From: Phycisphaeraceae bacterium
Lineage (GTDB): Bacteria > Planctomycetota > Phycisphaerae > Phycisphaerales > UBA1924
Length of the DNA: 64,000 bases
Direction: 5' to 3'
NCBI GenBank assembly: GCA_019636555.1
Contig: JAHBXH010000001.1
Coordinates: forward strand, 2,762,928-2,826,927
Positions 8,656 through 18,332 of this stretch are shown one piece after another (the first letter of the stretch is position 1; each line of letters begins with the position of its first letter). Below the pieces are notes generated by a model. The model was not told the origin of the DNA. It did not search any database and saw only the letters and a list, made by a program, of their open reading frames with translations. Position numbers and translations under genes: made by a program.

Positions 8656-9627
8656 ATGCAGTCTTCAGCATTCTGTTCCGGGCGTCGCGTGCTCTTTGTT
8701 CAATGTGCCGCGGCGATGATTTCGGTGTGGCTCGGGGCGTGCAGCACGAACCCGACCACCGGTCGCTCGCAGCTCAACATGCTCTCGCGGAGCGATGAGA
8801 TCCAGATGGGCACGGAGTCCAAGCCCGAAATGCTGAAGGAGTATGGGGGCGAGGTGAAGAACCCGGAAGCCCGCGCCTATGTCTCGAATCTTGGTCACCA
8901 GCTCGCGGCACAAACCGAAGCCGACAACCCCGGGCTGCCGTGGGAATTCACATTGCTCAATAGCGACGTGATCAATGCGTTCGCGCTGCCGGGCGGCAAG
9001 GTCTTTGTTTCCAAAGGGCTCGCGGAAAAGATGACCAACGAGGCGCAGATGGCCGGCGTGCTCGGGCACGAAATCGGACACGTCACCGCGCGCCACATCA
9101 ACGAGAAGATCACGCGTCAGACCGGCGCGTCGGTCGGGCTTACGGTGCTGGGCGCCGTGATCGGCGGCGGCGGTGATGCGGTCGCCGGGCTCGCGGGGCA
9201 AGCGGTTCAGATCACGCTCCTCAGCTACGACCGCGGTCAGGAGAGCGAGGCGGATGCGCTCGGCATCCGCTACATGGTGAAGTGCTACTACAACCCGATC
9301 GGGCAATTGCAGGTCATGGAGATCCTCAAGAAGGAAGCGGGTACTTCGAACTCGCCCGAATTCCTGCAGACGCATCCGATCCCTGAAACCCGCATCCAGC
9401 GCATCCAGCAAATCATTGACACTGATTACAAGTACACGCAGAACAATCCGCAGTACAAGCTCAACGCGGAACAATTCAAGACTCAGTTCTTGCCCAAACT
9501 CGCGGCTCTCAGAAGCGACGACGCGCTCGCCGCGGCGGGCATCGGAACGCGCGGTTCTGATGACAGCAACCCGTTTCCGCTCATGCCTGACTGGCGGATG
9601 ACGAGTCTCGCGACGATCTCCCACTAA
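8656..9627 (+). CDS. M48 family metalloprotease, lipoprotein
   Basis: The 323-residue product starts with a lipoprotein signal peptide (lipobox LGAC, Cys29). The N-terminal signature 'NPTTGRSQLNMLS' is shared with LoiP/YggG and YcaL-like proteases. The zinc site HEIGH is at 138-142, with a downstream third-ligand region 'ESEADALGIRYM'. It is probably an envelope protease removing misfolded membrane or outer-membrane proteins. The ATG at 8656 follows GAGGAG and begins the signal peptide. Its stop overlaps the stop of the convergent dipeptidase gene by 4 nt. Confidence 0.93.
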   Translation: MQSSAFCSGRRVLFVQCAAAMISVWLGACSTNPTTGRSQLNMLSRSDEIQMGTESKPEMLKEYGGEVKNPEARAYVSNLGHQLAAQTEADNPGLPWEFTLLNSDVINAFALPGGKVFVSKGLAEKMTNEAQMAGVLGHEIGHVTARHINEKITRQTGASVGLTVLGAVIGGGGDAVAGLAGQAVQITLLSYDRGQESEADALGIRYMVKCYYNPIGQLQVMEILKKEAGTSNSPEFLQTHPIPETRIQRIQQIIDTDYKYTQNNPQYKLNAEQFKTQFLPKLAALRSDDALAAAGIGTRGSDDSNPFPLMPDWRMTSLATISH

Positions 9628-10751
9628 TTTGTCAACGAGCTTCTCCGGCTCCAGAATCGGCACCAGTTTTCGCAAGCGAACCCGGCGACCTCCGCGTCGG
9701 TCCAGCCTCGCGTGGAGAGGCTTTCGGTCAAGCGGGCGAAATCGCGCGGCAAGTCGATTCCGGCGGGCAATCTCTCGCGGCTGATTCCGCCGTCGGCATC
9801 GGAACCCAGCCCGACATGTGCGCGCGAACCGGTCAGCTCGCAGATGTGTTCAATATGCGCGATCGCTTCGTCGATCGACGCACGCCGATCGCGCCCGCCT
9901 CCGGGAACAAGAAACTGAGAAAGCAGATTGAGTCCGATGACGCCGCCACGTCTGCCGATTTCTCGGATCGTCTCATCGGCGAGGTGTCGCTGCAGGTTCG
10001 CGGGCGCATTCGCGCCGCTAGCGATGATCGCGCGGCAGTTCGAATGCGATGCGATGACCGGTGCATCGGTGATCGAAAGCAGATCGTTCGTCGCGCGATC
10101 CGACAGATGAGAGAGATCGTGAACGATTCCGATCCGATCCATCTCGCGTACGAGTTCACGGCCGAGCGGCGTGATGCCGATCTTGTTCGCTTCCGGCTCT
10201 TCGCTGTTGCCCGTCGCGTAACGCGAACTCTTGGCCCACGTCAGCCCGATGGCGACAACGCCTTCGCTCGCCCACCATTCAAGTTCCCGCGGCGAGCGGA
10301 TCGGGTCCGCGTTTTCCATCAGGATCCCGATCCGCAGCGCGGGCGCCTTGGGCGACTCGGTCAAACGATCGACGAGCGACCCCATCGACGGCGGGACGAT
10401 TTCGCTCACGCCCATGCCGCCGCGCAATTCGCCCGTGCTTACATCGATGTGAAGCGCATCGCAAAGGTCCGTCGTGATGAGTCCGCGTTCCGCCCATGTC
10501 AGGTAAACCTCGAGCTGCGCCTTTCCAACTGCGTGAGCCCGGGCCTCATCCGAATATCCCTCCGGACCCTTGCCATCCCGCTCGGTGAAAATCGTCGCCA
10601 GCGCGAAGCGAACATTCCCGCCTCGAAGCGACGGAAGCGTCACGCAAGCCGGTTGATCAGGGCCGCCGGCTTGGAGCGGATCGGACGCGAGCATGTCGCG
10701 TTTGTTGACCGCGAGGTAGGCGAGGTCGAGATGGGAATCGAAGAAGATCAC
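9624..10751 (-). CDS. Membrane-dipeptidase family (M19) peptidase
   Basis: The 375-residue product matches the renal dipeptidase family. The N-terminal metal-binding DSHLDL (5-10) corresponds to the family's DGHND-type motif. '[16 protein letters not shown]', '[12 protein letters not shown]', '[14 protein letters not shown]' and '[11 protein letters not shown]' match the rest of the binuclear-zinc core. There is no signal peptide, so it is predicted to be cytoplasmic, hydrolysing dipeptides (D-isomer tolerant in some relatives). Its start overlaps the stop of scoB (ATGA), suggesting coupling. Confidence 0.9.
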   Translation of the reverse strand: MIFFDSHLDLAYLAVNKRDMLASDPLQAGGPDQPACVTLPSLRGGNVRFALATIFTERDGKGPEGYSDEARAHAVGKAQLEVYLTWAERGLITTDLCDALHIDVSTGELRGGMGVSEIVPPSMGSLVDRLTESPKAPALRIGILMENADPIRSPRELEWWASEGVVAIGLTWAKSSRYATGNSEEPEANKIGITPLGRELVREMDRIGIVHDLSHLSDRATNDLLSITDAPVIASHSNCRAIIASGANAPANLQRHLADETIREIGRRGGVIGLNLLSQFLVPGGGRDRRASIDEAIAHIEHICELTGSRAHVGLGSDADGGISRERLPAGIDLPRDFARLTESLSTRGWTDAEVAGFACENWCRFWSRRSSLTN

Positions 10752-11410
10752 ACCGCGACCGTTTTCGGCGTGCCGGAGACCACAAACTCCGCCTCGGTCT
10801 TCTTCTTGATCTCATCGACCGTGACGCCGGGTGCGACTTCGGTGAGCACGAAACGTCGCTTCGCAGGATCCATCTCCATCACGCAGAGATCGGTGATGAG
10901 CATGTCCACGCACTTTTTTCCCGTCAGCGGGAGCGCGCATTGCTTCACCACTTTCGGCGCATCGCCCTTCGCGACATGCTCCATCGTCACGATGACTTTC
11001 TTTGCGCCGGCCACAAGGTCCATCGCCCCGCCCATGCCCTTGACCATTTTTCCCGGCACCATCCAGTTCGCGAGGTCGCCTTCCTGGCTCACCTGCATCG
11101 CGCCGAGAATGGTGAGATCGACGTGTCCGCCGCGGATCATCTGAAAACTCTCGGCACTCGAGAAAAACGAAGCACCGGGGCGCGCGGTGATCGTCTGCTT
11201 GCCCGCATTGATTAGGTCGGCATCGACCTCGGCGTCGGTCGGAAATGGACCCATTCCGAGCAGCCCGTTTTCTGACTGCAGCCAGATATCCATGCCCGGG
11301 GGCACGTAGTTGGCCACCAGCGTCGGCATCCCGATTCCCAGGTTCACGATGAATCCGTCGCGAAGTTCTTTCGCGGCACGTTGAGTAATCTGCTCACGCG
11401 TCAATGGCAT
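10748..11410 (-). CDS. scoB: 3-oxoacid CoA-transferase subunit B
   Basis: The 220-residue product has the subunit B hallmarks: '[15 protein letters not shown]', the catalytic-Glu motif [10 protein letters not shown], '[15 protein letters not shown]', '[19 protein letters not shown]' and '[17 protein letters not shown]'. The enzyme moves CoA between succinyl-CoA and acetoacetate or another 3-oxoacid and needs subunit A. No subunit A gene is adjacent: upstream is the DUF3299-like gene and downstream the dipeptidase. The A subunit is therefore encoded elsewhere or the B gene has been separated. Confidence 0.93.
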   Translation of the reverse strand: MPLTREQITQRAAKELRDGFIVNLGIGMPTLVANYVPPGMDIWLQSENGLLGMGPFPTDAEVDADLINAGKQTITARPGASFFSSAESFQMIRGGHVDLTILGAMQVSQEGDLANWMVPGKMVKGMGGAMDLVAGAKKVIVTMEHVAKGDAPKVVKQCALPLTGKKCVDMLITDLCVMEMDPAKRRFVLTEVAPGVTVDEIKKKTEAEFVVSGTPKTVAV

Positions 11411-11423
11411 GAGCGGAGTGTAC

Positions 11424-12197
11424 TCACGATCCGCTGCCGCCCTGCTTGGGTTTGCTCACCGCGGCATCGTCCATGACGTACAGCCCGACGAGCCAATCGC
11501 CCACGAGATACGGCTTGACGCTTAAACGCCCCGAGACCGTGCCGTACGTCGCCATCCGCTGCTCTTTCGTCGCCACGTCTTTCAGGTGCACCTCGATCGC
11601 GTCGTACGGCGTGGGTGGAATACCGATGCAACACCCATCCCACTGGTTCAGCATCGAGAGCATTTCTTTCGGCTCTTTCACGTAAATCGGGAACGCGACA
11701 TAACCGGTGATGCTGACGTATTGACCATCGAGCATCTGCACCGAGTCCGGAATCTTCTTCTGTCCCTTGCGCGGGTCGTAGACCTCGGACGCGGATGTCA
11801 ATTGATCCCACGTGACGATGAACGGGTCTTCGAGTGTTCCCTTGCCCTTGAGCGGGAAGCGCTCGTCGATGATGAGCGTTCCATCGGGCTTGCTCGACGC
11901 TTTCAGCGTCGGGAAGTGTTTCTGAAGCGAGGCAAGGTCGCCGCACTCTCCGGGAGCGAGCAGCGGTGCCGCGGGCGCCATGGAAGCGGACTTCGATTCT
12001 TTCGTGTTGTCGCCGATCGGTGCTTGTTTCGCGTCGGGCTTTGCGGCCGACGACTGCTCAGCAGGTTTCGGCGGAGTTGCCGCCGGTGCGAGGGCCGGCG
12101 TGGAGGCAGTCGGTGCTGATCCCGGTGTGTCTCCGCCGGAAGATGCCAACGCCATTCCGCAGGTCACGATCATCGAAGCGATCAAAACATTTCGCAT
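11424..12197 (-). CDS. Exported DUF3299-like protein linked to an ABC transporter
   Basis: The 257-residue product has a signal peptide (about 1-18) and a low-complexity Ala/Pro/Lys linker (20-85). The C-terminal domain is DUF3299-like: '[14 protein letters not shown]' followed by [17 protein letters not shown] and a beta-rich end. The family usually has the CC-x4-P pattern seen here. It follows the FtsX-type permease gene by 31 nt, and DUF3299 genes elsewhere are linked to zinc-regulated MacB/LolCD-like ABC operons. A periplasmic role in metal handling is inference. The ATG at 12197 begins the signal peptide. Confidence 0.75.
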   Translation of the reverse strand: MRNVLIASMIVTCGMALASSGGDTPGSAPTASTPALAPAATPPKPAEQSSAAKPDAKQAPIGDNTKESKSASMAPAAPLLAPGECGDLASLQKHFPTLKASSKPDGTLIIDERFPLKGKGTLEDPFIVTWDQLTSASEVYDPRKGQKKIPDSVQMLDGQYVSITGYVAFPIYVKEPKEMLSMLNQWDGCCIGIPPTPYDAIEVHLKDVATKEQRMATYGTVSGRLSVKPYLVGDWLVGLYVMDDAAVSKPKQGGSGS

Positions 12198-12228
12198 TGC
12201 AATCGACTCCGAAGCCACAAGCGCCAAC

Positions 12229-13599
12229 CTAGCCCAAGGGTCGCAGATTCTTCGCAACACTCGTGCGATACGCCACAATCGCGGGAAGAAGTCCGGCGAT
12301 TCCGGCGAGGAGTACCGCCCCGCCAACCACACAGACCCCCATCAGAGGTGCGATCGACGGCTCGATAACCAAACCCAGCCTCGCCTTCATCTCGGATGCG
12401 ACAATGCGAGCACCGATCAAAGCCACGACCACACCGGCCGCGGCACCGATCGCACCGAGCAGCAGCGATTCGGCAAGCACCAGCCGGAAGATCCTTCCGG
12501 CGCTCGCGCCGAGAACGCGGAGCACCGCGATCTGGCGCCGACGCTGCTCCATGGAGTTGTAGAGCACGAGCAGAATCGAGATGCCCGAGCTCGCGGCAAC
12601 GACCGCCGCCATGGCGATCAGAATCTGATCGACGCTCCCGACGATCGCGAAGAGTTTGTTGATCTCCTGCGTCGGCTGGGCGACGGTGATCGTCGGGTCC
12701 TTGCGCAACTGATTGAACACCACCGGAATCATGGCGGATGAATCCGAACCCGGGCGCGTCGCCACGCGCGCGTAGATGCCCGTCACCTTCTTGTCGCTGT
12801 CGAGCAGATCCGCTTCTGTTGTCAGCGCTTCGTGCTCGTGATCGTGCTCGTGCTCGGCGTGAGTCGCGCCTCCTTTGGCAGCCTCGGCCGCTTCTTCGTC
12901 GTGCTCTTCCTTCTCTCGCCGGTCGTGAGCGTGCAGGATCCATGCGCTCGTTAGGCCCGAGATGATGGCGCGATCGTGGGCGCCGCCGGTGGGTTCGAGG
13001 ATCCCGACCACTTCAAACGTGTACTCTTCGTGCACGTGCGGTGCGGGCGCCTCGCCGGTTATGCCTTCTTGCTGCAATTGTGCCCGCGTCTTGGGCATCC
13101 CGTGCGTGAGCGAGATTCTGTCGCCGATTTTGAGTCCGGTTGCTTCTGCGGCACGCGCTCCCAGCACCACCTCGAAGTCTTTGTCGAAGAAACGGCCCGC
13201 CTTCAGCTTCCACGGCTCGGTCGGATCGGGCTTGAACTTGTCGAAGAAATCCCGCGTCGTCGCGAAGACAGGCAGACCCTGGTAGCTGTCGCCGATCTGC
13301 GTCGGAATGAAGTACTCCCACAGGGGCGACGAGAGTTGCTCGACTTTCGCGTGATCCAGATAGCGCCGCGGAGGCGCTGCAAGAAAAACGGAGTTGAGGA
13401 TCGCCGTGAGCGGATCGCTGTCGGCGCTGATGAGCAGATGCATGTTGCCGCTGCCGCGCTCGAACGCGGCGCGACCGCTCTCACGCATCATGAAAAGCAC
13501 CAGCATCAGCGCGACCGCCACCGCCACCGAAAGCGAAGTGAATACCGTGCTGAGGGCGCGGGCCCCGAGGCTGCGCCGGATGATCGTGAAGTCGTTCAT
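12229..13599 (-). CDS. FtsX/MacB-type ABC transporter permease with His-rich loop
   Basis: The 456-residue product has a transmembrane helix near the N-terminus (about 18-37), a large extracytoplasmic MacB-like domain (40-320), then three membrane helices in a C-terminal FtsX domain ending 'AGLLPAIVAYRTSVAKNLRPLG'. A histidine/acidic stretch (223-256: HAHDRREKEEHDEE... HAEHEHDHEHE) lies in the periplasmic domain and would bind divalent metal. The ATG overlaps the stop of the ATPase gene (ATGA). The pair resembles MacB/LolCD-type exporters or mechanotransducers; the His loop and DUF3299 neighbour point to zinc or a similar metal, as inference. Confidence 0.88.
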   Translation of the reverse strand: MNDFTIIRRSLGARALSTVFTSLSVAVAVALMLVLFMMRESGRAAFERGSGNMHLLISADSDPLTAILNSVFLAAPPRRYLDHAKVEQLSSPLWEYFIPTQIGDSYQGLPVFATTRDFFDKFKPDPTEPWKLKAGRFFDKDFEVVLGARAAEATGLKIGDRISLTHGMPKTRAQLQQEGITGEAPAPHVHEEYTFEVVGILEPTGGAHDRAIISGLTSAWILHAHDRREKEEHDEEAAEAAKGGATHAEHEHDHEHEALTTEADLLDSDKKVTGIYARVATRPGSDSSAMIPVVFNQLRKDPTITVAQPTQEINKLFAIVGSVDQILIAMAAVVAASSGISILLVLYNSMEQRRRQIAVLRVLGASAGRIFRLVLAESLLLGAIGAAAGVVVALIGARIVASEMKARLGLVIEPSIAPLMGVCVVGGAVLLAGIAGLLPAIVAYRTSVAKNLRPLG

Positions 13600-14318
13600 G
13601 CGCCGACTCCCGCGCCGCGGCCCGAGCCAAACCGGATTGCTTCGAGAGACTCGACGCGCTCGAACCGGCTCTTGATCGCCGGATCGTGACTCGTGCATAG
13701 GAGCGCCGAGCCGTTCTCGCGGCAGGTTCGTTGGATCAACTCGATTGCCGCGGCGGAATTCTCCGGATCGAGGCTCGCGGTCGGCTCATCCGCCAGAACC
13801 AACGCCGGGCGACAGGCGACCGCACGCGCCACCGCCACCCGCTGCTGCTGCCCGACCGAAAGAGTTTCGACCGAAGCGTTGATCCGCTCGATTCCCAAGG
13901 AATGGAGCAAATTCACGGCGCGCTGATTGTGCTCGTTCTTCGGAAGATCGCTGAACATCAGTGCGGCGAGCACGTTCTCCGACGCAGTAAAACCGAGCAG
14001 CAGATTGAACGTCTGAAAGATCATTCCGATGTGAGCGCCGCGGAATCGATCGCGCGCAGCTCCGTGCATCGAGTGGATATTTCGCCCGGCGACCAGCACC
14101 GATCCGTGACTCGGTTCGACCAGGCCCGCGATGATCTGGAGAAGCGTGCTCTTTCCGGTCCCCGATCCTCCCGTGAGCAACATCTGCTCTCCGGGCGCCA
14201 GCGACAGCGACGAAATCTCGATTCCAAAGCTGTCGGCGCCGCCGTAGCGGAATCGCAGGTCGCTGATTGCGAGCGCGGGGTTTTTTGATTGATCTGTCGA
14301 AGAAACTGCGTTGCTCAT
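13596..14318 (-). CDS. ABC transporter ATP-binding protein (LolD/MacB type)
   Basis: The 240-residue ATPase has Walker A GGSGTGKST, a Q-loop in 'GMIFQTFNLLLGFTASENV', the variant signature SVGQQQRVAVARA, Walker B LVLADEPTASLD and an H-loop 'LLCTSHD'. The Q-loop context and short size fit the LolD/MacB/FtsE group that pairs with FtsX-type permeases. The ATG at 14318 follows GGAG. It is the first gene of a three-gene unit with the permease (overlapping) and the DUF3299-like protein. Confidence 0.93.
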   Translation of the reverse strand: MSNAVSSTDQSKNPALAISDLRFRYGGADSFGIEISSLSLAPGEQMLLTGGSGTGKSTLLQIIAGLVEPSHGSVLVAGRNIHSMHGAARDRFRGAHIGMIFQTFNLLLGFTASENVLAALMFSDLPKNEHNQRAVNLLHSLGIERINASVETLSVGQQQRVAVARAVACRPALVLADEPTASLDPENSAAAIELIQRTCRENGSALLCTSHDPAIKSRFERVESLEAIRFGSGRGAGVGA

Positions 14319-14340
14319 GCTGCTCCGCCAATCGTTCGGC

Positions 14341-14386
14341 AAAAAGAGTAACCCCGCGCCCGGGGCTGGGCAGTCCGGGCGCGGGA
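14341..14386 (-). terminator. Rho-independent terminator
   Basis: An 11-bp perfect stem CCCGCGCCCGG/CCGGGCGCGGG (14353-14363, 14375-14385) is followed on the minus strand by TTACTCTTTTT. It stops transcription from the secreted protein gene at 14424-15095, ahead of the ABC operon. A second small hairpin (CCCCG-CATTT-CGGGG, 14402-14416) precedes it. Confidence 0.8.
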
Positions 14387-14423
14387 TACTCACGCTTATC
14401 TCCCCGCATTTCGGGGAAGCTTG

Positions 14424-15095
14424 TCAGCGCCGGCGACGCACGATGCCGCCCGCAAAGACTCCTGCACAGAGCCAAACGCCCGGCGCGGGAACGATGTTCT
14501 CGCGCACGTAGTCTTCCATTTGTTCGAGCGCCTGTTCGTCGGCATTCACACCGAAGACGATGTAGAACGGATCGGAATCCAGCAAACCCGACTGCGTGCT
14601 CGAGAACCTGGCCTCCACAAGGAAGAAATACGTGTCAATCCCGGGATCAAAGTTCTCGAGCACCCAATCCGGGTGATCGTGCAAACCGCCCGATCCATCG
14701 ACGGGTAGCAACAGGTTCGCGCTGTTCGTATCGGTCGCGGGCGTTACGATCGAATTCGACGAAGGACCGAAGGTCGCGCTCACGCGCCCCGCCGAGACGA
14801 GCGCAAAGCTGCTTCCGTTCCATTGACGCAGCGTCCTGGTGAAGTACAGCTGCAGCACCGATCCCGCTTGCAAAGTTCCGCGGTCAATCCGTATTCCGGG
14901 CTCATCCGTGTACCAGCTACCTCCGATCCATGAAAAAGCTCCGCCGAAGACTCGTTCGGGCCCGAGCGGAACTCCGTCTTCGGTCACTTTGGTCGTAATC
15001 ATCTGATTGCCGACCAATTGCAAGCTGATGTCGCCCTCGGCCAGCGCGCGCGAAGCCCAAACCATCACACTGATTGCCGCACACACACTCCTCAT
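14424..15095 (-). CDS. Secreted protein with PEP-CTERM-like sorting tail
   Basis: The 223-residue product has a signal peptide (1-19, ending RALA) and ends with VPAPGVWLCAGVFAGGIVRRRR: a VPxP box, a hydrophobic helix and four Arg, the PEP-CTERM layout recognised by exosortase/archaeosortase-type enzymes. The body shares a domain with the next gene upstream: WNGSSF, a GPSSNSIVTPATDT motif, HDHPDW, 'ARFSSTQSGLLDSDPF' and VREN. The paired gene carries dockerin-like repeats instead of this tail. The function of the shared domain is unknown. Confidence 0.78.
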   Translation of the reverse strand: MRSVCAAISVMVWASRALAEGDISLQLVGNQMITTKVTEDGVPLGPERVFGGAFSWIGGSWYTDEPGIRIDRGTLQAGSVLQLYFTRTLRQWNGSSFALVSAGRVSATFGPSSNSIVTPATDTNSANLLLPVDGSGGLHDHPDWVLENFDPGIDTYFFLVEARFSSTQSGLLDSDPFYIVFGVNADEQALEQMEDYVRENIVPAPGVWLCAGVFAGGIVRRRR

Positions 15096-15177
15096 CCTTC
15101 ATCGCTCCAATCGCCGCTGTCGCCCAGCCTTGACTCGAGGTGTCGCGGCATCCACCGGTCGAGCAATCAGAATTCGT

Positions 15178-16011
15178 TCAAGGGCAGATCAACTGGTCGT
15201 ACGCCGAGGCAAAAACCAGAAAATCCGCATCGTCAGTCGCCCAGTCGCCGTTGAAATCGGTGGGACAACCGGGCGGATCGCAAAGCAAGTAGTCGTACGC
15301 GTTGACGAAGAAGACGAAGTCCGAGTCATCCACGAGCCCGTCGTTGTTGAGATCCGCCGGGCACGACGGCTTCCACACATTTGCCCGAACCCAACTCGCC
15401 GCAACCTGAAGATCGTCCTCGCTCGCGTTCTGAGAAAACACCATCCAGTAGGGCTCGCTCGTTGCAAGCCCCGCTTGCGTGGACCAAAGCTCGAGTTCGA
15501 GCAAGTACAAACCGTCCGATGCGGGATCGAGAAGCGTGAATCCCGGGTGATGGTGAAACTCGCCGGTTGTGCTCCCCCCGCTGCTCACGGCGAGCGAGAA
15601 ACCGGGGACGAGCTGGTCTGTCATCGGCGTCACGCGCGTGTTGGCGGCGGGCCCCAGTTTGATCTGGATCGTTTCGGGCGGGATTCCGACCGCACCCGCC
15701 GGGAACGCGGAGCCGTTCCACTTTCGCAGCGCTTTGCGGATGTTGAAGCCGATCTGCGAGCCGCCCTGGAAAGCGCCGACCAGCGAGTCGAAGCCCGGGC
15801 TGCTTGTGAAATTGGGAAATGTGCCGAATTCCGCGATGAACACGCGCTGCGACAGCATCGGGGCCACATTCGACCCTTGGATCTGAAAGACACCCGTCGC
15901 GATCTTTCCTTGCGACTGACCGATGGCGATGTCGACGAGGTGCTGCGCGCTCGCAGTTGAGCACGCAATCCCAATTCCGATCGCCGTGGCACCAATCCGA
16001 TTGAAACCCAT
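15178..16011 (-). CDS. Secreted protein with dockerin-like calcium-binding repeats
   Basis: The 277-residue product has a signal peptide (ending TASAQ), then a domain homologous to the neighbouring 14424-15095 product (WNGSAF, GPAANTRVTPMTD, HHHPGF, STQAGLATSEPY, VRANV). It ends with two EF-hand/dockerin-like loops, DLNNDGLVDDSDFVFFVNAY and DFNGDWATDDADFLVFASAY, each with the D-x-N-x-D pattern and cysteines between. Such repeats at C-termini are frequent in Phycisphaerae secreted proteins. The ATG at 16011 is preferred over 16032 because GGAG lies 7 nt upstream. Confidence 0.78.
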   Translation of the reverse strand: MGFNRIGATAIGIGIACSTASAQHLVDIAIGQSQGKIATGVFQIQGSNVAPMLSQRVFIAEFGTFPNFTSSPGFDSLVGAFQGGSQIGFNIRKALRKWNGSAFPAGAVGIPPETIQIKLGPAANTRVTPMTDQLVPGFSLAVSSGGSTTGEFHHHPGFTLLDPASDGLYLLELELWSTQAGLATSEPYWMVFSQNASEDDLQVAASWVRANVWKPSCPADLNNDGLVDDSDFVFFVNAYDYLLCDPPGCPTDFNGDWATDDADFLVFASAYDQLICP

Positions 16012-16069
16012 AACTGAACTCCGGTTACTCATTCTCGAACGCTGCTCTTATCTATTTGGATTCGAACAC

Positions 16070-16918
<849 letters not shown>

Positions 16919-17001
16919 TCTCAAAAACATACCCCCGTTCATTCGCCGGGGCAAGCCGGCCTGTTCACCGTTTGGATACATTCCCCGGCGAGAACCCCAA
17001 A

Positions 17002-17829
17002 ATGTCCGAGAACCCCGATCTGCTCCAATCACTTCCGCACGTTCCCGAACCCGTCATTTCCGGCCAGGCACCGCTGGGAGCCCCCGCAACCGGCAGCGCC
17101 TGGGGAAAAAGCCCTTCCACCCACGACGCGCGGGAGTTTCTGTCCGGCCCCCTCAGCCGCACGTCGGAATTGCTGCGAATCGGGCGCATCGGAATGGAAT
17201 TCCTGCGAGGGTTCCGCAAGCTCCACTTCGTCGGACCCTGCGTCACCGTGTTCGGGTCCGCACGATTCGAACCAGGGCACATGTACTACGAACTCGCACG
17301 CCAAGTTGGAGCGAAGATCGCGAGCCTGGGATTTACCACCATGACCGGCGGCGGGCCCGGCATCATGGAAGCCGCGAATCGCGGCGCCAAGGAGAGCGGC
17401 GGGCGCAGCATCGGGTGCAACATCATCCTGCCGCACGAGCAGAAACCCAATCCTTACGTCGACTGCTTTGTCGAATTCCGCTACTTCTTCGTGCGCAAGG
17501 TGATGCTGGTGAAATACTCGTACGGATTCGTGATCCTGCCGGGCGGATTCGGCACTCTGGACGAACTCTTCGAAGTCGTCACGCTTGTCCAGACAAAGAA
17601 GGTCGAAAGATTTCCAATCGTTCTGGTCGGTCGCAAATACTGGGATCCGCTTATCGAGTTCATGAAGTGCCGCCTGATCGACGGCCACACGATCAATAAG
17701 GAAGACATCGATCTCTTCGCGGTGACCGATTCGCCTGATGAAGTCGAATCAATGCTGTGGCAGGGAGTCGAAGAAAGCGCGAAGCGTCAGAAAACCACTC
17801 CCAAGCCGTGGTGGGTGCTGGGCGAATAG
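17002..17829 (+). CDS. LOG family (TIGR00730-type) nucleotide-processing protein
   Basis: The 275-residue product has the LOG/lysine-decarboxylase-like Rossmann fold signatures [14 protein letters not shown] and [13 protein letters not shown]. Proteins of this family hydrolyse nucleoside monophosphates to free a base (cytokinin-activating type) or act as nucleotide-binding proteins; the older lysine decarboxylase label is usually wrong. An N-terminal extension of about 75 residues precedes the fold. The ATG at 17002 is preferred over a TTG at 16972. It converges on greA. Confidence 0.9.
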   Translation: MSENPDLLQSLPHVPEPVISGQAPLGAPATGSAWGKSPSTHDAREFLSGPLSRTSELLRIGRIGMEFLRGFRKLHFVGPCVTVFGSARFEPGHMYYELARQVGAKIASLGFTTMTGGGPGIMEAANRGAKESGGRSIGCNIILPHEQKPNPYVDCFVEFRYFFVRKVMLVKYSYGFVILPGGFGTLDELFEVVTLVQTKKVERFPIVLVGRKYWDPLIEFMKCRLIDGHTINKEDIDLFAVTDSPDEVESMLWQGVEESAKRQKTTPKPWWVLGE

Positions 17830-17866
17830 CGCGGCTTTCCAGATTGTGTTCCCGTACGCCCGAGCG

Positions 17867-18331
17867 TTATGAGATTTCGAGAATCTCGAATCGCTTCGTG
17901 CCGCGCGGTGCGCTTACGCGGATGACATCTCCGACACGCGCCTTCATCATCGCCTCGCCCATCGGGCTGCTGGCGGTCACCTCAACGTAGTCCGCAGCGC
18001 CTGACGCCTCGCCGACGAGCTTGTACATGTCCACATCCTCGTCGTCGAGATCCTTCATTTTCACCGTCGAGCCGATGAATACCGTGCCGCCGGCGGCCTT
18101 CTGCATCGCATCGTCGATGACCTTGACCTGAGAAAGCCGCTGCTCGAGGCGGCGGATCTCGGCCTCTTCGATCCCCTGCTGCTCGCGCGCAGCGTGGTAA
18201 TCGCCGTTCTCTTTCAGGTCGCCCAGTTCGCGGGCCTCGGCGATGCGCTTGGAGATCACCGACCGATTGGCGATGAGTTGGCTCAATCGGTGGTCGAGTT
18301 GCTCTTTTTCCGATTTGCTCAGAAGTTCCAT
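17867..18331 (-). CDS. greA: Transcription elongation factor GreA
   Basis: The 154-residue product matches GreA (usual length about 158). The N-terminal coiled coil (1-75) has the tip acidic motif 'GDLKENGDYHAAREQQG', which stimulates RNA polymerase cleavage of backtracked RNA. The C-terminal FKBP-like domain includes 'VEVTASSPMGEAMMKARVGD' and 'FEILEIS'. The ATG at 18331 sits one base after the stop of the upstream membrane protein gene (TGA-G-ATG), which supports this start over an ATG 12 nt earlier. Confidence 0.95.
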   Translation of the reverse strand: MELLSKSEKEQLDHRLSQLIANRSVISKRIAEARELGDLKENGDYHAAREQQGIEEAEIRRLEQRLSQVKVIDDAMQKAAGGTVFIGSTVKMKDLDDEDVDMYKLVGEASGAADYVEVTASSPMGEAMMKARVGDVIRVSAPRGTKRFEILEIS

Positions 18332-18332
18332 C

